A stretch of 64,000 bases of DNA from Micractinium sp. NFX-FRZ (Eukaryota > Chlorophyta > Trebouxiophyceae > Chlorellales > Chlorellaceae): contig JAPTJF010000017.1 of the NCBI GenBank assembly GCA_029339195.1, forward strand, positions 62,001 to 126,000. Reading direction: 5' to 3'. The number at the start of each line of letters is the position of its first letter. Positions within the stretch are counted from its first letter, which is position 1. A program made the translations under genes and the position numbers. The notes under the pieces were generated by a model that was not told the origin of the DNA, searched no databases, and saw nothing but the letters and a program-made list of their open reading frames with translations. Shown here piece by piece: positions 24,101-34,300 of the stretch.

Positions 24101-26700
24101 TCGCCACCGCTGCCACCGCCACCGCTGCCGCTGCCCCCCACTGCCTGCTCCAGTGCTGCCTGCAGCGCCTGTGGTTTCACGCTGCGCAGGCCGTGCTCAT
24201 GCACGCGCTGAATGAACCCCTTGTCTTGCGTGACCAGAACCACCTGGAACGGAAACAGCAGAGGAGAGGCCACAAGGGGGAGGGTAAAGAAAGGACTCCT
24301 GGATCAACGCCTTGCCCTGCGAGAGCAGCAGCACCTGCAGCCAGATTGACGACCCATGCAAGGAGTGCACACTTCGATCCAACACCACATTGGGCAGTGC
24401 TAGGCACAGGGGTGTCACTGGCCGAGGGGTCACCGGCGCCACCACTTGGTGCCGCCATTGCCGACTGCCTGGCTGCACACCTCACATGTGGCGGCACCAG
24501 GCAGTCGGGAATGGCGGCACCTGCCTCCAAGCAATGCACCAATCATGCAAGGGCGGCACCCCACCTGCGCCCCCACTCGTGAGAAGTGCAGCAGGCAGTC
24601 CAGGATGGCGTCGTCGCCCCGCTGGCTGGCCAGGGTCTTTGGGTGCGCACGGTACGTCTCGTCCTCCCTGCCGCAGGGCACAGGATAGCGGTGAACCGAC
24701 AGAGCTTAGGGTCGGTGAGCGCGATGCAACTGGCGTATTGTCCAAGGTCGCACGCCAGGCAGAGCAGGGTGCTGGGCCGCAGTCCTTGCGTCCGTTGCTG
24801 GCAGATCGGCAGCGTGCGCCACGCACGTCGGCAGGGGTAGCGCAGCATCCCTGGCGAACACGCAGCAGGCTCGAGCACGCGGCGCTGCGTGGCACAACCC
24901 AGTGCTAAGGCGTGCACCGCTCCTCGCCTCCCCTGCGCACCCCCTCCCCTCTGCTCCCCATTCCACCAAGCAACCAGCACAATGGAAGCACCGCCGGTTC
25001 CACCTACACACTGAACACAGAAACCGGAATTCAGAACCAAGCTCACCTCTGCACCCGGCAGCACTCGTGGTTGCGCATCATGTCGTTGAGGACCGCCAGC
25101 GCGCGCTCCGCCCCCGTCCGCACCCGGTGCTGGCCGCCGCGGCATGCCGCCTTGGACTTCACCTCCAGCAGCACCTTCTGCAGCAGGGGCAGGGGCAGCA
25201 GCCTCCAGATGAAGCGGGATGTGGTCGACGTGAAGCAGGCCTGGCCAATGCCACATCAGCCGGGGCAAGGGCCGGGGGGCAGGCGGCCAGATGGAGCGAC
25301 AGCTGGTGGACGTGAAGCAGGCCAGAGCGACGGCAAAGCAACGCATCTGTGCATGTGTGCCCTTCCCTGCCATCCAGTGCATGCCCCTCTTGTAAAACTC
25401 CTGGACTCAGACTGGACACGCAACGCAAGCGTGTGCCTGCCTGCGCCCGCTGCCCGCCTAGCTTGCCTGTCCACCACGGCGTGCGCACCCCACCACCCCA
25501 CCCAACCATATCCCAACACCCCAACCCACCCTGCCATGCTTCCACCAGTACGCTGACCCCCGGAAATGCCTAGTCGTGTTGCCCCCTGCCACCTCTCTCT
25601 TGTAACACTTGACCATTTGCCACCTTGCCAGGGCACTCCGCACCCACCTCATCCCGCCCCGGCCCACCCCGCGTCACCCCGCCCCCATTGCAACCTCCGG
25701 TGTGGCACCTCCCGCCTCACCAGCGGTATCAGCGCCTGGGCCCGCTTCCCGCCACCCCGCTCCAGCACCTCCCACGCCGCCGGCAGCTCTCTCTTGTACA
25801 GCCCCAGCACCACGTTTGTGTCGAAAGCAAACAGGGTGCGCCCCTCCTCCAGCTGCGCTGCCGTTGGGGTGCCTGCTGGCAGGGCGAGCGAGGCAGCGGC
25901 GTTTGCGCATGTGGGGGGGGGGCATAGGGGCAACAGCGGGAGGCAGTGTAGGAAATTTGGGCTGAGCTTTAATGGGACAGGGTCGAAGACCGCTACAGCA
26001 AGCAGTGTGTACAATCAACTCCCAACATACCTGCAGCCACCTGCACCTTGCGGCGCTTCGCGTTGGGCTGCTCCGGCGGCGGCGACTCTGCCCGCCTGGC
26101 CGCCGCCGCCGGCTTCTGCTGCTTCTGCTGGGGCTTGTTCTTCTTCGCCTGCTGCTGCTGCTGGGGCTGCTGGGGCTGCTGCTGCTGCTGCTGCCGCCGC
26201 TGGTCCCGAGTCGGTTGCTGCTGCTGCTGCTGCTGCTGCTGCGCGACATTTCCCCGCTTTACCTTCACCTTCTTGCGCTGCTGCTGCTGCCATTGCTGTG
26301 CATGCTCCTGCTGCTGTGGCTGCGGTGGGGCCGGAGAAAGCTGGACTCCTTTTGCTGCCGTCAGCCACCACGGCTGCGGAGGCGGTTCATGAGCCGCCAC
26401 TGTCGCCGCCAAGGCAACAGCTGTCTGCTTGCTGCCGTTCTTCTGCTTGGCACCCTTCTTCTTCTTGGACTTCTTCTGCCGCGTCTTTGGCGCGGCCTGC
26501 TGCTTCTGTGGCGTCTGTTGCTTGCTCGGGCTGCTGGTGCCACCTGCTGCTGCTGCCGCCGCTACTGCTGTTGCCTTTGCCGCCGATTTCTGCTGCTGCG
26601 CTTTGTTGCCATTGATTTTGGTCGCTTTCGAAATTCCGAGCTGCTGGCGACCTTTCACCGGGCGGGCGTTCGCTTTCTGCTTAGCCTTGCCTCTTGTCAT
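21110..26700 (-). CDS. SWT1-like PIN-domain endoribonuclease, Gln-rich
   Basis: Nine exons (26700-26031, 25872-25709, 25177-25047, 24667-24565, 24243-24021, 23859-22733, 22470-22386, 22030-21481, 21233-21110) join in phase to about 1058 residues. Residues 1-223 are a basic, Lys/Gln-rich leader with nuclear-localisation-like clusters. The PIN domain follows: LFAFDTNVVLGLYKRE (Asp241), VLLEVKSKAA, GDDAILDCLLHF (Asp340/341) and VVLVTQDKGF (Asp363). These acidic residues form the metal site of PIN nucleases, and the order fits yeast/human SWT1, which removes defective pre-mRNAs at the nuclear pore. A long Gln-rich linker comes next, then RRKQRFVSIAKHLKLPVPEV and a final block that looks like a winged helix. 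Joining exon 6 to exon 7 relies on a GC donor (22732); otherwise the protein would end near 22406. Head-to-head with the S4 gene. Confidence 0.85.
24448..24521. repeat. 25-bp inverted repeat (hairpin) in intron 4 of the SWT1-like gene
   Basis: Arms 24448-24472 and 24497-24521 are reverse complements with a single mismatch, around a 24-nt loop. No coding function is seen. Confidence 0.85.
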
Positions 26701-26882
26701 TTCGCTTCGGATGCCAGCATTTCGAAACGCAATGAGAGCAAGCCGACGGGGGGCCTAGTCAGAACCCCAACGACACCGTGGAAATTCGTGCTGCTACCCA
26801 TGCTAGCACGCCTCTGATCGGCACAATTTGTTTTCAGAGGCGATCCAATTCAATCCATCAGCGGGCAAGGACGCGCCGCGGC
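26701..26882. promoter_or_regulatory. Short bidirectional promoter, SWT1-like / S4 gene
   Basis: Only 182 bases lie between the divergent ATGs, so both 5' UTRs and core promoters must fit here or overlap. The stretch is less GC-rich than the flanking exons. No named element was identified. Confidence 0.5.
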
Positions 26883-28927
26883 ATGGCAGCCACCGCCCGC
26901 TTGCTGCAGCCCACGGCGCTGTCTAGCAGCAGAGCCGCAGCACTAGCATCCTGGAGACGATGCACGCTACACCGCGAGACGCGCGCACTGGGCGGCTGGC
27001 AGCAGCACCGCCTTAGCGGCAGCGGCGGCGACGGGCAGCCTTTCACCCGCAGCGGCGTGTGCGCCCCTCCCGCGGCGTCGGTCAAGGATGACCTTCTCAG
27101 AGGGGTGGATGCCGATAACAGGGACGCAGTGGCCCGCATCGTGGAGCAGGCGCAGCGGGCAGCAGACAGCTGGACGATCGGCTATTCGGACTTCCACACG
27201 CCTCCTGTCGTCGCCGATGCCATGCTGGTCCTGCAGGTGCGCTTTTTTTCAAATTAAATGACTTTGCCTGCACCAGCAAGCTGCTGCAAACGCCCTTGCT
27301 GATCACATTTGGCCGCTGCAGCTCTGCTGCAATCACACTCCCGAGTGGGCAGAGCTAACTGGTCTGGCAGTACCACCGCCCCCTGCACCCACCAGCACCC
27401 ATTGACTTGGCTCCCGTCCCCTGCTGCTGCAGCGCATGGCTGATGTGGCAGGGGTGGTGTGGGGAGGCTATCCGCAGGCGGAGCGCTGCAGGTGGGTGCT
27501 GCACCACCTGCCTGGGGCGGCTGCTTGCCCAAGGCGCCGGCAAGCCCCTGCCACCCTCGCTGCCGGCTCATCTCCCCCTCTCCCTGTCCCTTCCCCCTGC
27601 CCCCTGGGCCCTGACCGTGCCTCGCGACTGCTGCAGAGTGGCGGTGGGGCGGGAAGAAGCGTTGGAGGGCCTGGCAGCGGACCCTTCTCAGCTGGATGGA
27701 GTGGCGGCGGTGCAGTGCAGAGGCAACTTTTTGTTTGATCCTGCCACCCACAGAGACTTCCTGGGTGCGCCCCCAGCATGCCCAGCATGCTAGGCTGAGG
27801 GGATGTGTTGGAGAGCCGCCGCAGCACTGCCAGCAAACTCGCTGCCAGATGACAGGTATCAGCAGCTGCTGTCAGGGTGCCAAGCCACCTGTGGATTTTG
27901 TTGGTCCGAGCTCCGGACCGCCGGCATGCCCCTGCCCCCCGCTGGTGCAGGCGCATGCTTGGGGACGGGGATTGAGCGGGACAAGGTGAGCCCCTGCATC
28001 TCCAGCAGCTGCTCCTGCTCTGTTAGGGTGCAGGGCGCATCCTCTGGGTAGGTGAGCCAGCACCTTCAGCCCTCTCTCACAAGTGGAGCCTCGCCTTCGC
28101 ATCATAACTTGCGGGCTGCCCGCTGGGCGAGCCGATGCCTGCGGCAGGCAGGATCGGCGTGCTGCCCTGAATGCCCACTGCCTCCTAGCCTGCTCCTGCC
28201 GCCCCCGCCTGCCTGGTACACGTGGTTATTATATGCTGGGGTTGCTGGCGAGAACCATGGTCTATTTAGAAACCAGCCACATATTGCATGCACCCACACC
28301 CTGCCGCTGCCGGCGCAGGTGGGCGACATCCTTATCACTGGCGAGCAGGGCGCCCAGATACTGGTGGCACCAAACCTGGTGGAGCACTTGCAGGTGGCGC
28401 TGACGCAGGCAAGGGGGGAGGGAGGGAAGAGCGGGTGGGCGGGTGGGTTTGGCAGGCGGCGCTGACGCAGGCAGGCGGGGGAAAGAGCGGGCGGGTGGGC
28501 AGGTTTGGCAGGCGCGCTGACGCAGGCAAGGCGGGGGAAAGAGCGGGTAGGCGGCTGGGTTTGCAGGCAGTGCCGACGCAGGCAAGGGCGGATGAAAGAC
28601 CGGTTGGGCGGGTTGGTTTGGCAGGCGTGCAGTCAGTAGCCGGGCTGCTGGAGCTCGCGTACGGACAGACGTGCAGGCATGGGCTGCCAGTGTGGCCAAC
28701 CTTGGTACCACTGCAGCAGCCCAAGTGAGCAGCTCAGGGGCAGGCAGAGGCTGTCGTGGCGCTGGCGGGGAGGTGGGCTGCCTGCCCGCTGGTGTCACAC
28801 ACCCTACCTGCGCACCCACCCAACCTCCCTGCTGCCCACGTTCCCACCTGCGCCTGCCTGGCACGCCGCAGGTGCGCACCGTGCCGGTGCAGACGATAGC
28901 CATCAGCCTGTCAGAGCTGCAGGTGCG

Positions 28928-28962
<35 letters not shown>

Positions 28963-28974
28963 CCCGCCTGCCCG

Positions 28975-29014
<40 letters not shown>

Positions 29015-30229
29015 CCTCCTGGGCGGTGTTTGTGGAGGGGTGGCGGTGGAGTGGGTGGTGGGATGAACCAGTGTGGAGGAGGTGTCCGAGCCTGGAACCC
29101 AAACCTCACTACCCACCCTCCAGTGTGTTTGTTCTCATCCCTTGGGGCCAGATGTGCGCCCCACCCGTGGAGGAGGTGGCGAGAGTGGAAGTACGACCCA
29201 TTCCCACACACCCATCTCTCTCTCCAGTGCCTGTTCTGATCCCTTGGCCGCCCTTTGCTCTCATCCCTTGGCTGCAGGTGCGCGCCCCCCGCGTGGAGGA
29301 GGTGTCGAGCGTGGAGGCCAGCCTGCGGCTGGACGCCGTCGCCTCGGCCGGCTTCCGCATGAGCCGCAGCAAGATGATGGACCTCATCAAGGGGGGTGAG
29401 TGTGCATGCCTGCAATTCTTTTGGTCGACACAAGTGTGCAGTCAGGTTGGTTCCGGGGTTCCTGTGCAGGCATGAGCCGCTAGCAAGATGATGGACCTCA
29501 TGAAGGGGGGTGAGTGTGCGCACACATGCCAAGTGTGCTGTCAAGTTGGTTCTGGGGTTCCTGTACAGGCATGAGCCGCAGCAAGATGCTGGGCCTCATC
29601 AGTGGGGGTTGAGCAGGTATGCCTGTATCACATAAACGGTTTGATTTGGTTGGCACGAGTGTGCGTGCGTGTTGGCACTTGGGGGTCAGGTGGGCAGGGG
29701 AGGCAAGCAGTACTGCAGCCAGATGATGGGCCCAAGTAAAGCGGGTGGGCAGTGAGCGGCAATGCAAATTTGGGTGTGCGGTGCTTGGGCTAGGGAGGTT
29801 GATGACAGCACTTTGCCAAGGTGGCTGAACGGCGTGCCTTGGTGCATGGCAAATTGGAGTCCGTGGTGGTGCCACCGCAGTTTGCTTGAACTGGCTGCTG
29901 CTGCTGCTGCTGCTGCTAGAAGACCTGCTGGTAGGCTTGCTCTTGTGCACCATCCCCACAGGATCCCCTGCCGCTGCTCCTGCCCGTGGGCTTACCTTCC
30001 TCTCCCTGCACCCCTCCCATGCTTCCTGGCTTGCCCTGCCCCCGCCCTGCCTTGTCCCCGCCCCTTTGCAGGCGACGTGCGCGTCAACTGGCGGTCGGGG
30101 TGCAAGCCCAGCAGCGATGTGGCGGCGGGGGACATGGTCAGCGTGGCGGGCAAGGGGCGGCTGGAGGTCAAGGCGGTGACTCGCACGCAGAAGGGCAAGT
30201 GGAACGTGCAGATGGTGCGCTACCTCTGA
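26883..30229 (+). CDS. S4-domain RNA-binding protein, YlmH / photosystem II S4 family, plastid-targeted
   Basis: Eight exons (26883-27236, 27433-27491, 27637-27764, 27951-27985, 28319-28408, 28872-28922, 29278-29395, 30072-30229) give about 330 residues. The first 45 or so residues are Ala/Ser/Arg-rich without acidic residues, as in a chloroplast transit peptide. Conserved cyanobacterial/plant blocks follow: DLLRGVDADNRDAVARI, VVWGGYPQAERCR, GNFLFDPATHRDFLG, GTGIERDKVGDILI, VEASLRLDAVASAGFRMSRS and KMMDLIKGGDVRVNW, the last two being the S4 RNA-binding domain. The protein ends QMVRYL, as its homologues do. Cyanobacterial members are annotated with photosystem II; bacterial YlmH acts on ribosomes/RNA. 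The exact plastid role is not known from sequence. Intron 5 uses a GC donor (28409). Introns 5 and 7 hold degenerate copies of neighbouring exon ends. Confidence 0.94.
28394..28623 (+). repeat. Tandem copies of exon 5 end and splice donor in the S4 gene
   Basis: Four diverged 55-62 bp units start inside exon 5. Each holds the sequence around the GC donor, at 28408, 28470, 28525 and 28581. The downstream three lie in the intron. Reading through from exon 5 meets an in-frame stop at 28463-28465. Confidence 0.85.
28929..29014. repeat. Tetranucleotide (TGCC)n microsatellite
   Basis: About 20 copies of the four-base unit, with a few substitutions, begin six bases after the exon 6 donor. Shorter runs of the same unit, on either strand, occur beside other splice sites, for example near 5920, 22480, 46735 and 60150. 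Confidence 0.9.
29469..29613 (+). repeat. Two degenerate copies of the 3' end of S4 exon 7
   Basis: Copies at 29469-29520 and 29569-29613 repeat the exon segment encoding MSRSKMMDLIKGG. The first keeps the adjoining donor and carries an internal stop; the second has substitutions and a TGA. Another copy, of the 5' half of the same exon, lies upstream at about 29150-29195. Confidence 0.85.
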
Positions 30230-30328
30230 CACGTCGCTGAGTCTGTGTACAATCTTTAACCCCCTTTGCTTTCCAAATCAAGGCCAACAATTCGACTGCT
30301 CCCCACCAGTACGACTCATCGGGTGCAC

Positions 30329-30333
30329 TGTAA
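30329..30333 (+). terminator. TGTAA polyadenylation motif of the S4 gene
   Basis: TGTAA 100 bases after the stop codon. Confidence 0.5.
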
Positions 30334-31391
30334 CGCCTGACCACGCACCCACGAAGCAAGATATTACTGTGACTAACTGTGCGGAAGGTCTTGTGGCCAC
30401 AACATGAACTTCCCTCACCAAATCAAGACCCGGATTCTGTGCAGGAAGGTCGTCATCCCTGAGGGCTTCCATCTTGTTGGCAGCCTGCCGGAGCAGCAGC
30501 GTCCCCCTCTTCAACGGGTAGTTGGGTGTTGTCCAGTAACAAGGCGCAGCCTGGCGCTGCAGCACCGGCAGTAGCCTCCGCTGCGGTGGCCGGGCAGGTT
30601 CCGAGTCTTGCCCGCTGATGGGCTGTTTGCTCAAAGGGCCAGTGCCACCCTCTTAATCCCCTTCCTAGTGTGTTCCTCCCTTCTGCCGGCGCCACAGCCT
30701 TGCCGCCTGCTCATCATTCACGTAAGCCTGCTGATGTTTGCCTCACCCCTCTCGGTCGTGGCATAGCCTCAATCCCCAGCAAACAACGTGTCAAGGAAGA
30801 ATTGGAGCTGCACGCCACTTCCCTGTTCTGGGCTGCGGGGCTGCGGGTTGGGCGGCCCGCCCGCCAGGCTGGCGGCACAGCTGCTGCATAAGCCGCTCGC
30901 CCTGATGCATTCTTCCTTCGGCGCAGAGCTTCTGGAGTGCCAAGCATCGCTGAGGGGAGGCTAAAACGGAGCAGGTGCGTGAGTGCCGACACGGCGGAAG
31001 CTGCCGCCACAACAGAACAGCCCGCAAGTTGCCTCATTTGCATCTTTCGGCGTGTCGAGCATGATTGCGCCGGCTAAGGAACCCAATGCCTGACTTCGCA
31101 GGCTCCGACATCCGAGTCACGGCTGCAGACCACTGCTCGCTGAGGCAAGAAGAGGCGTTGCGGACTTGTCTCAGGGAACCCCGTTGCCTTCCGAGGCTTC
31201 TCCGGGCGCGGCAGCCCGCCTGCAGCTGCTCGCCCTTCTGCCGCCTGCCGCCGCTGCCGCCACCCGCATACCCCTGCGCTCCCCTCTTCACCCGTCTCCG
31301 CCAGCCTCGACGCCCGCTCGCCCCTGCCCCACCTGCAGCCGGCAATCAAGGGAGTCAACACATCCCAGCACAGCACAGCCGAACCTGAGCC
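30334..31391. promoter_or_regulatory. Upstream region of malate synthase
   Basis: About 1.06 kb without a convincing gene. It probably contains the promoter and 5' UTR of the malate synthase gene. No known element could be assigned, although malate synthase genes of algae respond to acetate. Confidence 0.35.
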
Positions 31392-34300
31392 ATGATGCAG
31401 CAGGCAGAGATTGGCGGGGTGGCCATCCACGCCCCCGTGCCCCCCCAGTTCCGCCGCATCCTGACGCCCGAGGCCCTCCAATTCGTGGCGCACCTGGCGC
31501 GGTGAGCTTGTGTATCCATAAACCCACAGTTTTGTCACAAGCCCTGAGCACGTGTGCGGGTGGGCGATGGCGGATTACGGGCTGGCGCAATGTGCATTTG
31601 TGCATTTGTGGGCCAGGGGGGCTGGTCGGTACGAGGTGTGGGAGGGTGTGCAGACGTGCGCGGTGCAGATGCGAGTTTTTCCAAGAGCGCTCAACTGGCC
31701 TGGGGCCAGTGCCCGACTGATGGCGCCCTCTTCCCTTCACCCTGGCCGGACGGCCGCTGGCCTCCCGCTGCCCTGCCCTCTCTGCTTCTCTCCCTCACCC
31801 CTTCTGCCACACTCTTTCTGCCTCTCCCTCCCTCTCGGGCCCCGGCTCTTCTTCCGTGTCCCCAGGGCCTACACGCCACGCGTGTGCAGAGTACTGCAGC
31901 CCTGCCTGTTGGTCTGCTCTGCCCCACTTTCTCCCTCTCATCAACTACTGCCTCCTCGCCCTGCTTCCTCGCCCTGCCTGGATCCCTGCCTTGCCACCCC
32001 CCTCCAGGGCCTACACCCCGCGGGTGGAGGAGCTGCTGCAACGGCGGCGCCAGGTGCAGGCGCGGTACGATGCCGGGGCCAAGCCCGACTGGCTGCCTGA
32101 GACCAAGCACGTGAGGTTCAGGTTTCCCTGCTGCTGCCACTGCGTCTGTGGGGTGGTGGGCGCCCGCTTTCCGAGAAGCATTCGCATCCCCTCCCACCCC
32201 TCTGTGTGCCGCCTGTGCGCTCCCGCACGCCGCCCCGGCCCACCCACCACGTTACACGCCCTCTCCTCGCCCCGCCACTTAATGCAGATCCGTGAGGGCA
32301 ACTGGAAGGTGGCGCCGCTGCCTGCCGACCTGCAGGACCGGCGCGTGGAGATCACGGGGCCCACCGACCGCAAGATGGTCATCAACGCCCTCAACAGGTG
32401 CGGGAGGAGGGGGGAGTGTGGTCGAGCAGAGCCTGCAGAAAGCTAAGCAACAAGGAAGCACGGAAGGGGTGCTTATGGGAACACACATGAGTGGGTGGAC
32501 TTTGTGAAGGGGCGGGTGGAGTGCATCCCACGGATTAAAGCAAGAAAGCCGCCATTCAAGAGGTGGCGCATGGGGTTGAGCCCGCCCCCTGCTGCGCACG
32601 CTACGCCACGGAACCCTCATGCCATCTCAGCCCAATCGCTCAGCGTCCCCCCTGTTGTCACCGCCACACGCCCTGCAGCGGCGCCAACGTGTACATGCCC
32701 GATTTCGAGGACTCCAACTGTCCCACCTGGAGCAACCTGATCGAGGGGCAGGTGGGCTGGCAGGGGTGGATGGTTGCTCAATTTGTATTGGGTTGGGGTA
32801 GGTTACTTGCTGCCATGTTTCAATAGAAGGGATCAGGGGCAGGTGGGCCGTGTTGGGCGTGTGGGGCGGAGCCGGGTCGAGTTGGTCTGGGCTGGGGTGG
32901 GGGATGGGGTGGGGTAGGGTGGGGCTCTGTATGCCATGTTTCGAAGGAGTGCTTCATGAACCTTCCCTTTGAGACTTGGCATCAAGCAACCCACCCCATC
33001 CCACCCTAAACCAAACCAACGGCAGGGGCAGGTGGGCAGGGTTGGGTGGCTGATCGCCGCCATGTTTTGAGGCATGGATTTAGGGGCGGGCCTGGGGACG
33101 GCACCTGGGGTCGCCTGGTGGAGGCAGGTGGGCTGGTCACAGCCGGAGTGGATGCTCTTTCCCCTGCTTCCTCCTCACCTTCCTTCTTCAAGCAGTAGCC
33201 CCACCCTGCCCTGCCCTGCCCCCACACGAGAGTGCACAAGTGCCTCAACCCACATCCCTTTTGCACTACTCTCCACGTCCGTATATATCCCACTCCCCGC
33301 CCTTGCCGCGCCCTGCCCAACCCTCCCTCCTTCCCCACACCACAGATCAACCTGTGCGATGCCGTGCAGCGCACCATCAGCCTGTCTGCCCCCGGGGGCA
33401 AGACATACCGTCTGAAGGACAAGGTGGCGGTCATGCTGGTCCGCCCGCGCGGGTGAGTGGGGGCTGGACATGATTGTTCGCACAAGTAGCTTGCCTGCCA
33501 CACCGAACTCCGTGCAATCAACATGCACCTGCATGGGGGAGTGGGGGCTAGACATGCTGGTCCGCCCGCGCAGGTGCGTGGGCGTCAAACGGTGCATGGA
33601 TTTGGTGTGGCAGGGAAACTGCTTGCACACGTAGTGGTCTGTTTTTAACCCCCACAAGGTGCCCGACCTGCGGCGCTGGGCTGCAGTGGTTGCCACTGGC
33701 ACGCTTGGCTTTGCTGGCCTGGCAGCAGGGGCCGCTGCAGCCCTTTGTGTGCTTTGCCCACACCTGCAATGGCCGTCTGAACCACCCTCTTCCCCTCCCT
33801 CGCTGTCGCAGGTGGCACCTGTGGGAGAAGCACGTGACCGTGAGCGGGCACCCCGTGCCTGGTGAGCGAGCGGGGGGCGGCGCACAAGGGCGGTGGCCTG
33901 GTCAGCCGCAGTGCACGTTCTTTTATGCCTTGCCACCAGAGTCCTGCTGCCAGTGCACAGGCTTGTGTCCAGCTGCGCTACAGGCGGCATCGCCCCCAAA
34001 GGCGGCACCTCCCACTGTGCCCTCCGCACCACCACCGTTCACTGACGCATCCATGGCGACCCCTCTCTCCCTCCGTTCTGCTTGCAGGCAGTACCTTTGA
34101 CCTTGCCCTCACCTCCTCTGCACCACCGCCGTTGCCTGACGCATCCACGACACACCCCTCTCTCCGCTGCCCTCCCTTCTGTGTTTCAGGCGGCATCTTT
34201 GACTTTGCGCTCTACTTCTTCCACAACGCCAAGGAGCTGATGAACCGGGGGTCGGGGGCCTACTTCTACCTCCCGAAGATGCAGGTGTGTGGTTTCGTGT

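Noticed and set aside
28262..29116. Frames with long AGRQ or CLPA peptide repeats
   Set aside because: Produced by the (TGCC)n microsatellite and exon-edge copies inside S4 introns.
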